This document shows positions 1 through 6,989 of a stretch of DNA of 21,921 nucleotides, piece by piece. Numbering within the stretch: the first letter of the stretch is position 1; each line of letters opens with the position of its first letter. Made by a program: the position numbers and the translations under genes. The stretch spans positions 1 to 21,921 of IMG/VR virus record IMGVR_UViG_3300025082_002529; one strand, written 5' to 3'. Under the pieces are notes generated by a model, which ran no database searches, was not told where the DNA came from, and saw only the letters and a list, made by a program, of their open reading frames with translations. The stretch is from a virus.

Positions 1-35
1 CGAAGATAAAAAAAGTAATCAGCGAGTTATACTAA
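1..35 (+). CDS. C-terminal end of an upstream gene (partial, off left edge)
   Basis: Reading from base 3, the frame codes for KIKKVISELY and stops at TAA 33-35, which overlaps the next ATG by one base (TAATG). The same TAATG junction occurs at 6133-6137 and 17903-17907, so it is a normal gene boundary in this genome. Only about ten residues are visible and no family can be assigned. Alternatively this is non-coding: the frame of the next gene is also open upstream to the window edge. Confidence 0.3.
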   Translation, partial: KIKKVISELY

Positions 36-748
36 TGATAGTTGCAATTCAGACAGCGAGAAAGGGAAGCAAGACAGTTGTTGATAAGAACATATCAGAT
101 GTCAATGGAAAGCCGCTGTTTCTTCATTCTATTGACATAGTAAATGAATCAAGACTCATTGATCATGTGTTTGTTAGCACAGATTGCCCTGTAATCAAAT
201 CATGCTCAAAAGATGGAAAATTTTGTGTGATAGACAGACCTGAGTATCTTGCAGGAGATAAAAGCTCGCATCATGAAACAATGATACACGCAATATTGGC
301 AGCAGAGATAGTACTGCGTGAAAAAATTGATCTCATCGTTTTCTTATTAGGAAACACAATTTGTGCACCGTCAGAAGATGTAGATATGTGCATACAGGAT
401 ATGATAAATAATAAAAGAATTGACTCAATACAGTCTGTTTCTAAGTTCAATATGTTCAATCCATATAGAGCCTACACAATCAGCCCATCAGGAAATTTAA
501 TAAACTTCATTGACTCTTCAAACATAGAAGCTGCAAATGATAAAAATAGCGCAGGCGATGTCTGGTTTAACAATGGATCGTTTTTTATTTGTAGAAGAGA
601 CACGGTAATATTGAAGAAAGGTTTGAGTCCTTTCCCATGGTTGGGCCATAATATCAAGCCCTTCAAAGAAGATACGAAAATGGAAGTCGATGCACAGTGG
701 CAACTTAATTGGCTAAGAAACAGTTTTATGGAAAAAAATGAAAAATAA
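35..748 (+). CDS. Divergent CMP-sugar cytidylyltransferase (NeuA-like paralogue)
   Basis: This 237-residue protein belongs to the acylneuraminate cytidylyltransferase family, which activates nonulosonic or related sugars with CTP. The nucleotide-binding N-terminus AIQTARKGSK (residues 4-13, then DKN 17-19) corresponds to the IPARGGSKG...KN motif. The C-terminal stretch near EVDAQWQLNWL resembles the acidic metal-binding segment. The family's LQPTSPLR motif is replaced by LLGNTICAPS, and the first motif is degraded too, so substrate or activity may differ from the canonical copy encoded at 2356-3006. The start at 35 puts the nucleotide-binding motif where the family has it and makes a TAATG junction; no good Shine-Dalgarno is seen, so coupling is likely. 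The frame is open to the left edge, so a longer protein cannot be excluded. Family assignment is fairly sure; function is not. Confidence 0.75.
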   Translation: MIVAIQTARKGSKTVVDKNISDVNGKPLFLHSIDIVNESRLIDHVFVSTDCPVIKSCSKDGKFCVIDRPEYLAGDKSSHHETMIHAILAAEIVLREKIDLIVFLLGNTICAPSEDVDMCIQDMINNKRIDSIQSVSKFNMFNPYRAYTISPSGNLINFIDSSNIEAANDKNSAGDVWFNNGSFFICRRDTVILKKGLSPFPWLGHNIKPFKEDTKMEVDAQWQLNWLRNSFMEKNEK

Positions 749-2339
749 AAATGAACTAAGGGTGCTATCAGAGAAGATAAACTCATTACCGAACTGGGAC
801 AGATGGAATAATTACAAGGATATCTACGACACTAGCAAGATAACAGAATCTTTTTTAGAGTCAATTCTTTTTCAGTCAGAAGAAGAAAGTGTGCTTGATT
901 TCGGTGCAGGCTTTGCTTTGAATTCGTTCTATGCTAAAAAGTCAGGCTTGAAAATAGATGCACTGGATATTGATACAGAAGAAGTTAGAAAGACATTTAA
1001 AGAAGTTCACAAGATATTAGATCTAGAAACAGATCTTTATGATGGCATCAATGTTCCGTATGAAGATGAGTCATACGATAAGATAATTTTCAAGGCATCA
1101 ATTACAAAATTTATAAGCACAAATACTTTAGATATTTTTGATGAGCTTGTAAGAATATCTAAGCCTGGTGCTACATGGTATATTGCACCTCCGTACATGT
1201 ATCCAAGATTTATAGCTGCCGTGACAAAAGCAGCCGGCAAAGCGCTACTAAGTAATTTAAGCGTAGACAGCACTATCAATTCTGTTTATGGAGAAGTTTT
1301 AAAAAAGAATATATCAATTGTAGTGTGGGACTGGACAAAAAGATCAACATTTGCAATATGGACCCGTGACGACATCGTATCTGACATAGGCTGGACTCCA
1401 ACTGCTGCGTTTGAAAGAGAATCGCTGACAACTTGTTTTAAGTATGATATACCTAGCGCGACGTCATTTGTTCCTGTTCACGGTGTACACCTGTTATATC
1501 GAGATTTATTTGATGCCATTATGTCACTCGCACCAGCTTTAGGAGTAGAGCAAGAAAAAGCGAACCAACTCGGCCACGCTTTCAAAGTATTTGTGAAAGA
1601 GAATCTTGACAAGATCAATGAAACACCTGAAGTAGCGAATACAAAAAAATTATCGATAATTCCTAACGGCCAGTGTGGCCTCTCTGTCAAAGACAATAAG
1701 ACATACATCGTTGCACGTGGTGCTTCAGCATCTCAAATACCCAACCTTGAATTAGTAGCTGCACCTGATGAGTGTGTGATATACGTGAATGACTGGAAGG
1801 AAGAGCTAACGACTTATGATTTTTCAAGATTCTCTGAAAAGAGTCTTAATATACATTTTTTAAATAGAGGCATTAGTTTAAATAAGCTTAAAACTAGGCA
1901 GTATTTTGATAAAAAGTTTAATTTACTTCAGCTAAATTGTGAATTTTCAGAACAGGACCATGCGGCCATCTCAGAACTGTATAAAGAGGCAGCAGACAAT
2001 AGCATTAATCTTGCTTGGCTGCCACATGACATAATAACTACCCCTGTTAAAACAGCTGGATTACATGCTGTATTCTATGCAGTTAAAATCTTAAAAAGAA
2101 AAGAAATTGAGATATTTGGTCTAGATTTTTTTGAGTGCAATTATATGACAAAGCATGTTGTGACGGGAAAACCTGAACCAAGAGAGTACCAGCCTGCCAA
2201 AGGAAAGATTGCTAAGGGCCAGTTTCTTGATCTAGTTAAGAGCAATCCAGGTGTTAAGTTTACAATCAATACTTTTGCAAAGTTTGATGAAAAAGAACTT
2301 AAAAATATTAAAAACTTAACAGTTAACCATTTAAAATAG
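738..2339 (+). CDS. Two-domain protein: SAM methyltransferase-like N-terminus, sialyltransferase-like C-terminus
   Basis: This is a 533-residue protein. Residues about 50-150 look like a class I SAM-dependent methyltransferase: glycine-rich motif LDFGAGFA at 53-60, acidic strand DALDID at 74-79, and SKPGATWYIAPP at 141-152. Residues about 305-530 look like a bacterial CstII/GT42-type sialyltransferase fold. The stretch YIVARGASASQI (323-334) sits where that family has its GNGPSL-type nucleotide loop. KTAGLHAVFYAVKI (438-451) and KEIEIFGLDFFE (455-466) match the family's SG...A-LGYKEIYLSGIDFY region, and a possible catalytic histidine follows at 473. The middle (150-300) is unassigned. The start overlaps the previous gene by 11 bases with GGA at 730-732 as a weak Shine-Dalgarno. 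If the call is right, this protein transfers the CMP-activated sugar made by its neighbours and may also methylate it. The methyltransferase part is fairly sure; the transferase part is inferred from motif resemblance. Confidence 0.6.
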   Translation: MKNKNELRVLSEKINSLPNWDRWNNYKDIYDTSKITESFLESILFQSEEESVLDFGAGFALNSFYAKKSGLKIDALDIDTEEVRKTFKEVHKILDLETDLYDGINVPYEDESYDKIIFKASITKFISTNTLDIFDELVRISKPGATWYIAPPYMYPRFIAAVTKAAGKALLSNLSVDSTINSVYGEVLKKNISIVVWDWTKRSTFAIWTRDDIVSDIGWTPTAAFERESLTTCFKYDIPSATSFVPVHGVHLLYRDLFDAIMSLAPALGVEQEKANQLGHAFKVFVKENLDKINETPEVANTKKLSIIPNGQCGLSVKDNKTYIVARGASASQIPNLELVAAPDECVIYVNDWKEELTTYDFSRFSEKSLNIHFLNRGISLNKLKTRQYFDKKFNLLQLNCEFSEQDHAAISELYKEAADNSINLAWLPHDIITTPVKTAGLHAVFYAVKILKRKEIEIFGLDFFECNYMTKHVVTGKPEPREYQPAKGKIAKGQFLDLVKSNPGVKFTINTFAKFDEKELKNIKNLTVNHLK

Positions 2340-2355
2340 ATAAAATAGGTGATCA

Positions 2356-3006
2356 ATGAAAATTTTTGCCGTAATACCTGCAAGAGGTGGGAGTAAGGGT
2401 GTTCTTAAGAAAAACCTTTATCCGCTTAATGGAAAGCCCTTACTACATTACAGCATCAACGCCGCGCTTTCATGCCCGCTTATTGATGCCGTATACATCT
2501 CATCAGATGATAATGAAATTCTAGACTACGCAGAAGATGAGGGTGCTCGCACAATAAAAAGACCCACGGAAATATCAACTGATACATCAACTTCTGAGTC
2601 TGCATTATTACATTTTGCTGAAAATGTAGAATTTGATCATCTGATATTCTTACAGGCAACTTCTCCTTTGATGACACCTGAGCTACTAGAGGCAGCGCTA
2701 AGTGTTTATATTAGAGGCAAGTATGATTCTGTAGTCTCTGTATTTGAAGATCATGGATTCTGGTGGTACTATGATGACCCGCTGTATAATCCGATGAATA
2801 GGCACATGAGACAGGAAAATGCAAATAAGCGATACAAAGAGTCTGGAATGTTTTACATAACTTCTAAAAAAGCACTGCTGGAATCAAAATGTCGATTTTC
2901 AGGTAAGAGTCATTCATTTGTACATTCAAGAATAGTGGGATATGATATAGATGATTTAGATGACTTTAAGATAGTCGAAGCAATTATGGAGAAATTAAAT
3001 GTTTAA
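2356..3006 (+). CDS. neuA: CMP-nonulosonate (N-acylneuraminate) cytidylyltransferase, NeuA type
   Basis: This 216-residue enzyme couples a nonulosonic acid to CMP using CTP, giving the donor for glycosyltransfer. The motifs are canonical: IPARGGSKG at 7-15, KN at 19-20, KRP at 68-70, LQATSPLM at 99-106, and an acidic metal-binding cluster DIDDLDD at 197-203, of which D197 and D199 correspond to the Mg ligands known in NeuA. AGGTGA at 2347-2352 lies just ahead of the ATG. The gene overlaps the neuB-like gene by 8 bases, so the two are almost certainly cotranslated. The substrate could be sialic, legionaminic or another nonulosonic acid (LegF/PtmB homologues share these motifs); the sequence alone does not say which. 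Confidence 0.9.
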   Translation: MKIFAVIPARGGSKGVLKKNLYPLNGKPLLHYSINAALSCPLIDAVYISSDDNEILDYAEDEGARTIKRPTEISTDTSTSESALLHFAENVEFDHLIFLQATSPLMTPELLEAALSVYIRGKYDSVVSVFEDHGFWWYYDDPLYNPMNRHMRQENANKRYKESGMFYITSKKALLESKCRFSGKSHSFVHSRIVGYDIDDLDDFKIVEAIMEKLNV

Positions 3007-3850
3007 CCCTTACGAGAATAGTGAGCTACCTTTTATCATTGCAGAAGTTGGCATCAATCACAATGGTTGTTTAACAACAGCAAAGAAATTAATTGATGTA
3101 GCAGCGCAGTCAGGTGCAAATGCTGTTAAATTTCAGAAAAGAACTGTTGATGTAGTGTACACTCAAGAGTACTTAGCAGGTCATAGGGAGAGCCCATGGG
3201 GAACTACGCAGCGCGATCAGAAAGAAGGATTAGAGTTTGGTCATTCTGAGTACAAAGAGATTGATGAGCACTGTCTTAAAGCAGGGATCATATGGACAGC
3301 GTCCGCATGGGATATTAATAGTCAGCGCTTCTTAAGAGAGTTTAATGTGCCTTTTAATAAGATAGCATCAGCAATGATAACAAATATACCCTTTCTCGAT
3401 GCAGTCGCCTCAGAAAGAAAGCATACTTTTATTTCAACTGGAATGACAGAGTATGAAGATGTTGATACTGCTGTATCAGTTTTTGAGGGCTATAATTGTC
3501 CATTTACTCTTTTCCACACAGTGTCAACTTATCCTTGCGAGCTAGAGGATTGTAACATTAGTATGGTCACTAGTCTTATTGATAAATATGAATGCCCGGT
3601 AGGCTATAGCGGCCATGAAAAGGGAATTTTGCCATCTGTGCTTGCTGTTTCTCTCGGCGCTGTTGCAATTGAGAGACATATCACACTTGACAGGACAATG
3701 TACGGTTCAGATCAGTCTGCTTCGTTAGAGCCATATGGTTTTAAGCGACTCATTAGGGACTGTAAGAATGCCAAGACTATTCTGGGTGACGGTGAAAAAA
3801 GATTTATAGATGAAGAAAGAGTTATAGCTGATAAGCTAAGATATTTTTAG
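2999..3850 (+). CDS. neuB: Nonulosonate synthase, NeuB type, lacking the SAF domain
   Basis: This protein condenses phosphoenolpyruvate with an N-acyl hexosamine (ManNAc or a di-N-acyl relative) to form a nine-carbon acid. The TIM-barrel motifs are intact: AEVGINHNG at 15-23, VKFQKR at 43-48, STGM at 146-149, YSGHEKG at 203-209, ERHITLDR at 225-232 and SLEP at 242-245. H206 and H227 are 21 residues apart, as are the two Mn-binding histidines known in meningococcal NeuB. At 283 residues it is shorter than the usual ~340-350: it stops after DKLRYF, where the family normally links to a C-terminal antifreeze-like SAF domain that closes the partner subunit's active site in the dimer. GGAG at 2988-2991 gives a 7-base spacer to the ATG. 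NeuB, LegI and PseI are all possible. Catalytic residues look present; activity without SAF is unproven. Confidence 0.88.
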   Translation: MFNPYENSELPFIIAEVGINHNGCLTTAKKLIDVAAQSGANAVKFQKRTVDVVYTQEYLAGHRESPWGTTQRDQKEGLEFGHSEYKEIDEHCLKAGIIWTASAWDINSQRFLREFNVPFNKIASAMITNIPFLDAVASERKHTFISTGMTEYEDVDTAVSVFEGYNCPFTLFHTVSTYPCELEDCNISMVTSLIDKYECPVGYSGHEKGILPSVLAVSLGAVAIERHITLDRTMYGSDQSASLEPYGFKRLIRDCKNAKTILGDGEKRFIDEERVIADKLRYF

Positions 3851-3854
3851 TAAT

Positions 3855-4625
3855 ATGAACTTATCTGTATTACAAGGTAGATTATCTTCTCCAGAAAACG
3901 GCTATCAGGAAACACCAGTTGATTGGCACAGAGAGTTTAAGCTGTTAAATGAAGTGGGCTTATCACATGTAGAGTGGGTTATCACAAAAAATCAATTTTT
4001 TAATAATCCATTTTTCACTAATGACTTAGATAAGTTTTCTATTAGCGCTGTCTGTGCAGATAATGCAGTTGATAATAATATTTTTAATAGAGATTTTTTT
4101 ATAGGAAGCATGTATCCGATTTGTGAAAAGAGCATAGCGCATGGAATTGACACAGTAACACTTCCGCTGCTGGATGAGTCAAAAGTAGATACTGATGAGA
4201 AGAAGCAAAAGATAATCAGCTTGCTTATTGAGTGCTGCAAAAGATATCCACAGCTTAGAATTAATATAGAGGCTGAGCTTGATTCGAAAAATTTACTAGA
4301 CATTATCCTGTCTCATGAGAATTTAAAAGTTACATACGATACAGGAAATTTGACAGCTATGAACTTTGATCATGAAGAGTACATAGCTGAGACCTTTAAT
4401 CACATCACTAATGTTCACTTAAAGGATAGAAAATTCAACAAAGGTGAATCTCAAATTTTATTTGAAGGAGATACTGACTTTGATGTGATTTTTAGCACAC
4501 TATCTACATTAGGATATAAAGGTTTTTTTACATTGCAAGTTGCAAGAGAGAAACCTGGAAATGAAATTGATCATATAAAAAAAATAGCAAACACATTTAG
4601 GAGGATGTATGAACAATATTTTTAG
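3855..4625 (+). CDS. Sugar isomerase/epimerase-like TIM-barrel protein (AP-endonuclease-2 superfamily)
   Basis: This 256-residue protein resembles the xylose-isomerase-like superfamily, whose members isomerise or epimerise sugars and sugar phosphates with a divalent metal. Candidate metal ligands appear in family order: E139 in INIEAE, D162 in YDTGN, H188 in NVHLKDR and a last ligand near LQVARE (E232). The EGDTDFD segment at 204-210 matches the conserved GxGxxDF loop. The N-terminal LSVLQGRLS also fits the family. It lies four bases after the neuB-like gene and overlaps the SDR gene by 17 bases. Relatives occur in bacterial nonulosonate clusters, so it may help supply or modify the sugar precursor; that role is inference. 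Confidence 0.72.
   Translation: MNLSVLQGRLSSPENGYQETPVDWHREFKLLNEVGLSHVEWVITKNQFFNNPFFTNDLDKFSISAVCADNAVDNNIFNRDFFIGSMYPICEKSIAHGIDTVTLPLLDESKVDTDEKKQKIISLLIECCKRYPQLRINIEAELDSKNLLDIILSHENLKVTYDTGNLTAMNFDHEEYIAETFNHITNVHLKDRKFNKGESQILFEGDTDFDVIFSTLSTLGYKGFFTLQVAREKPGNEIDHIKKIANTFRRMYEQYF
4599..4604 (+). promoter_or_regulatory. Strong Shine-Dalgarno inside the preceding gene
   Basis: AGGAGG is followed by a 4-base spacer and the ATG at 4609. It lies within the last codons of the isomerase-like gene and fixes the start of the SDR gene despite the 17-base overlap. Confidence 0.75.
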
Positions 4626-5427
4626 ACTTGACGGGAAGATAGCATTAATTACTGGTGCAGGAGGGCTGCTTGGACCGAAACACGCAGAAGCGATTATTGA
4701 GTTTGGTGGCAAGGTCATTTTAACTGACCACCATTTAAATAGGGTTGAAGAAAAGGCATATCAGCTTAATGAGATGTACGGCGCAGGTAGTGCCACAGCT
4801 TATCACATGGATGTAACTGATCCACGGTCTGTACGAGCAGTTGTTGATCACTGTGACAGGATTGATATTCTCATTAATAATGCAGCGAAAGATCCAAAAG
4901 TGAAGAAATCAGGGAGTTTGACACCAGAAAGCAGATTTGAAACGATGACATCAGAGTATTGGCAGGAAGGAATTGATGCGGCGCTTAATGGTACATTTTA
5001 CTGTTCGCAAGCAGTTGCAAACAAAATGATCCGCGATAATGTGAAGGGAGTAATACTCAATATCTCTTCTGATCTTGGCGTAATTGCGCCAGATCAACGA
5101 ATATACAGAAAGCCAGGAACACCTGATCATCTGCAGAATGTAAAGCCAGTGACATACTCAGCTGCAAAGTGGGCAATTGTTGGAATGACAAAATATCTTG
5201 GTGTGTACTTTGCTCAGAAGGGAATCAGAGTTAACTGCTTGAGCCCGACAGGTGTCTACAATGACCATCCTGAAGAGTTTGTTGCTAAGTTATCAAACAT
5301 TATTCCAATGGGTAGAATGGCAGACATTGATGAGTATAAAGGTGCAATAGTATTCTTGTGCTCTGATGCTAGTTCTTACATGACAGGCGAGAACATGGTC
5401 ATTGATGGTGGAAAGACAGTATGGTAG
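4609..5427 (+). CDS. Short-chain dehydrogenase/reductase in the nonulosonate cluster
   Basis: This is a classical SDR of 272 residues. It shows the cofactor-binding TGAGGLLG at 15-22 (a variant of TGxxxGxG), LINNAA at 88-93, catalytic serine at NISS 151-154, YSAAK at 183-187 with catalytic Y183 and K187, and SPTGV at 212-216. It ends in GENMVIDGGKTVW, typical of SDR C-termini. It would oxidise or reduce a sugar or sugar-nucleotide hydroxyl with NAD(P). It resembles the PtmA-like SDRs known from flagellin nonulosonate loci of Campylobacter, which suits the neighbours, but SDR substrate specificity cannot be read from sequence. It starts from a strong AGGAGG and overlaps the cupin gene by 7 bases. 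Confidence 0.82.
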   Translation: MNNIFRLDGKIALITGAGGLLGPKHAEAIIEFGGKVILTDHHLNRVEEKAYQLNEMYGAGSATAYHMDVTDPRSVRAVVDHCDRIDILINNAAKDPKVKKSGSLTPESRFETMTSEYWQEGIDAALNGTFYCSQAVANKMIRDNVKGVILNISSDLGVIAPDQRIYRKPGTPDHLQNVKPVTYSAAKWAIVGMTKYLGVYFAQKGIRVNCLSPTGVYNDHPEEFVAKLSNIIPMGRMADIDEYKGAIVFLCSDASSYMTGENMVIDGGKTVW

Positions 5428-5810
5428 AGACCGTCGCTCGATTCTTACCAAGAAAGATCAACTTGTATATGAAACATGTTGACAAGGGCTGGGGCTGGGA
5501 GCGATGGATATGCAACGGCCCAGAGTATTGTGGAAAGCTTTTATTTTTTGAAGCTGACAAAAGATGCTCTTGGCACTATCATAAGCTAAAAGATGAGGTC
5601 TTTTATTTACAATCTGGCTTAGTGATCGTGAATTATTCAGAAGATGATGATCTAGAAAATGCATCACAACAAATATTGAACCCAGGTGAAAATTTCCATG
5701 TCTATAGAGGTCTAAGACACCAGATGATAGCCCTTCAGGATTCAGAGTTGTTTGAATTTTCAACTCAGCATTTTGATGAGGATAGTCATAGAATAGTTAA
5801 GGGTGATTAG
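5421..5810 (+). CDS. Small cupin-domain protein, sugar-phosphate-isomerase-like
   Basis: This single-domain cupin of up to 129 residues has candidate metal ligands H52, H54, E59 and H100 in the order H-x-H-x(4)-E...H. KGWGWERWI at 22-30 resembles the N-terminal side of the cupin domains of mannose-6-phosphate isomerases and GDP-mannose pyrophosphorylases. Such stand-alone cupins occur in surface-polysaccharide loci and probably bind or isomerise sugar phosphates. The ATG at 5421 overlaps the SDR stop and has a GGTGG upstream; a later ATG at 5469 (MKHVDKGWGWE) would give 113 residues and starts nearer the domain. Fold is fairly sure; reaction unknown. Confidence 0.7.
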   Translation: MVETVARFLPRKINLYMKHVDKGWGWERWICNGPEYCGKLLFFEADKRCSWHYHKLKDEVFYLQSGLVIVNYSEDDDLENASQQILNPGENFHVYRGLRHQMIALQDSELFEFSTQHFDEDSHRIVKGD

Positions 5811-5814
5811 TTTT

Positions 5815-6135
5815 ATGAAAAAAATATACTGTTTTGACATTGATGGTACAATTTGTACAATCACAGACGGTACGTATGAAGATGCTACACCCCATAAGGG
5901 AAGAATTGCAATGATCAATAGGCTTTACAATGAAGGACACATAATAAAGTATTTTACTGCAAGAGGGTCTACGACAGGGATAGATTGGTCTAAAGTTACA
6001 GAAAGCCAGCTGTCAGACTGGGGTGCTAAGCATCATGAGCTTCACTTCGGTAAACCACATTACGACATGTATATTGGTGATAAAGCGCTAAGTGATAAAG
6101 TATTTTTTGGAACGACAATATTTGAGGAATTTTAA
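5815..6135 (+). CDS. Small HAD-family phosphatase-like protein
   Basis: This 106-residue protein has HAD motif I FDIDGT (residues 7-12; D8 nucleophile, D10 acid/base), a motif II-like YFTARGS, and a lysine/acidic pair in GKPHYDMYIGDKA. It has no cap domain, like the small capless HAD proteins found in capsule and LPS loci. It may remove a phosphate from a sugar intermediate, possibly in this same pathway, but the substrate is unknown. I chose ATG 5815, after the cupin stop and 11 bases past AAGGG (5799-5803), over a GTG at 5803 that would add four residues and overlap the cupin gene. Confidence 0.75.
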   Translation: MKKIYCFDIDGTICTITDGTYEDATPHKGRIAMINRLYNEGHIIKYFTARGSTTGIDWSKVTESQLSDWGAKHHELHFGKPHYDMYIGDKALSDKVFFGTTIFEEF

Positions 6136-6989
6136 TGAGCATTCCAACAATAGGAATAGTCGGCCAGGGCTTTGTAGGCTCAGCAATACGAGTAGGCCTT
6201 GAGAATTTTTATGAAATTCTAACGTATGATTTAGACGAGACAAAGTGTAACTCAACACATGAAGATGTGTGCTTGAAAAGTGATATAGTTTTTATTTGTC
6301 TTCCTACGCCTATGCGCACATCAGGTGAATGTGACACCCGGATACTTGAACGTGCAATTAATAAAATAGAGAGTGTATGTTTTAAGTCGTATGAAACAAA
6401 TAATCCAATACTTGTTATAAAATCAACAATTCCTCCAGGCACAACTGAAAGAATAAATAAAAATTGTAAGTTATCTGTTTGTTTCAGCCCAGAATTTTTA
6501 ACAGAAGCAAATTCTTTTGATGACTTTAAAAATCAGACGAGAATTATTATAGGTGGGCCCCGTCCAGAAACAGGAAAAGTAAAGCAGATGTTTAGACGTG
6601 CATTTCCTGAGATTCCGATAATTAAGACAGGATCAAATACTGCAGAGACTGTTAAGTATTTTATTAATTGTTTCTTGGCTACAAAAGTTATATTTGCAAA
6701 TGAAATGTATGATATATGCTCTGCTGCAGGAATTGACTTTGATAAAGTTACAGAGTACGCATTATATGACAAGAGAATTGGGAGTAGCCACTTGATGGTA
6801 CCAGGCCCAGATGGTGATAGGGGATTTGGTGGCCACTGTTTTCCAAAGGACATGGAAGCCTTGATCTACTTTGCCAAGCAGATGTCTATAGATCCAAAAC
6901 TTTTAAAAAATGTATTGGATAAAAATGATTCATTGAGAAAAAATAGAGACTGGGAAGTAATGAAAGGCCGGGCAGTAAGTGACGACTAG
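6135..6989 (+). CDS. UDP-glucose/UDP-ManNAc dehydrogenase family, lacking the C-terminal domain
   Basis: This family oxidises a UDP-hexose C6 alcohol to a uronic acid with two NAD+. The Rossmann motif is at 7-15 (GIVGQGFVG), with KSTIPPGTT at 96-104, SPEFLTEA at 118-125, K174 and N178 in the K...N central-helix motif, and the active site GGHCFPKD with C235 and D239. At 284 residues the protein ends soon after the central domain and lacks the UDP-binding C-terminal third that makes typical members 390-450 residues. It is therefore naturally truncated, or the missing part is supplied elsewhere or not needed. It starts at a TAATG junction with GAGGA at 6124-6128. Candidate substrates are UDP-Glc, UDP-GlcNAc and UDP-ManNAc. 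Confidence 0.82.
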   Translation: MSIPTIGIVGQGFVGSAIRVGLENFYEILTYDLDETKCNSTHEDVCLKSDIVFICLPTPMRTSGECDTRILERAINKIESVCFKSYETNNPILVIKSTIPPGTTERINKNCKLSVCFSPEFLTEANSFDDFKNQTRIIIGGPRPETGKVKQMFRRAFPEIPIIKTGSNTAETVKYFINCFLATKVIFANEMYDICSAAGIDFDKVTEYALYDKRIGSSHLMVPGPDGDRGFGGHCFPKDMEALIYFAKQMSIDPKLLKNVLDKNDSLRKNRDWEVMKGRAVSDD

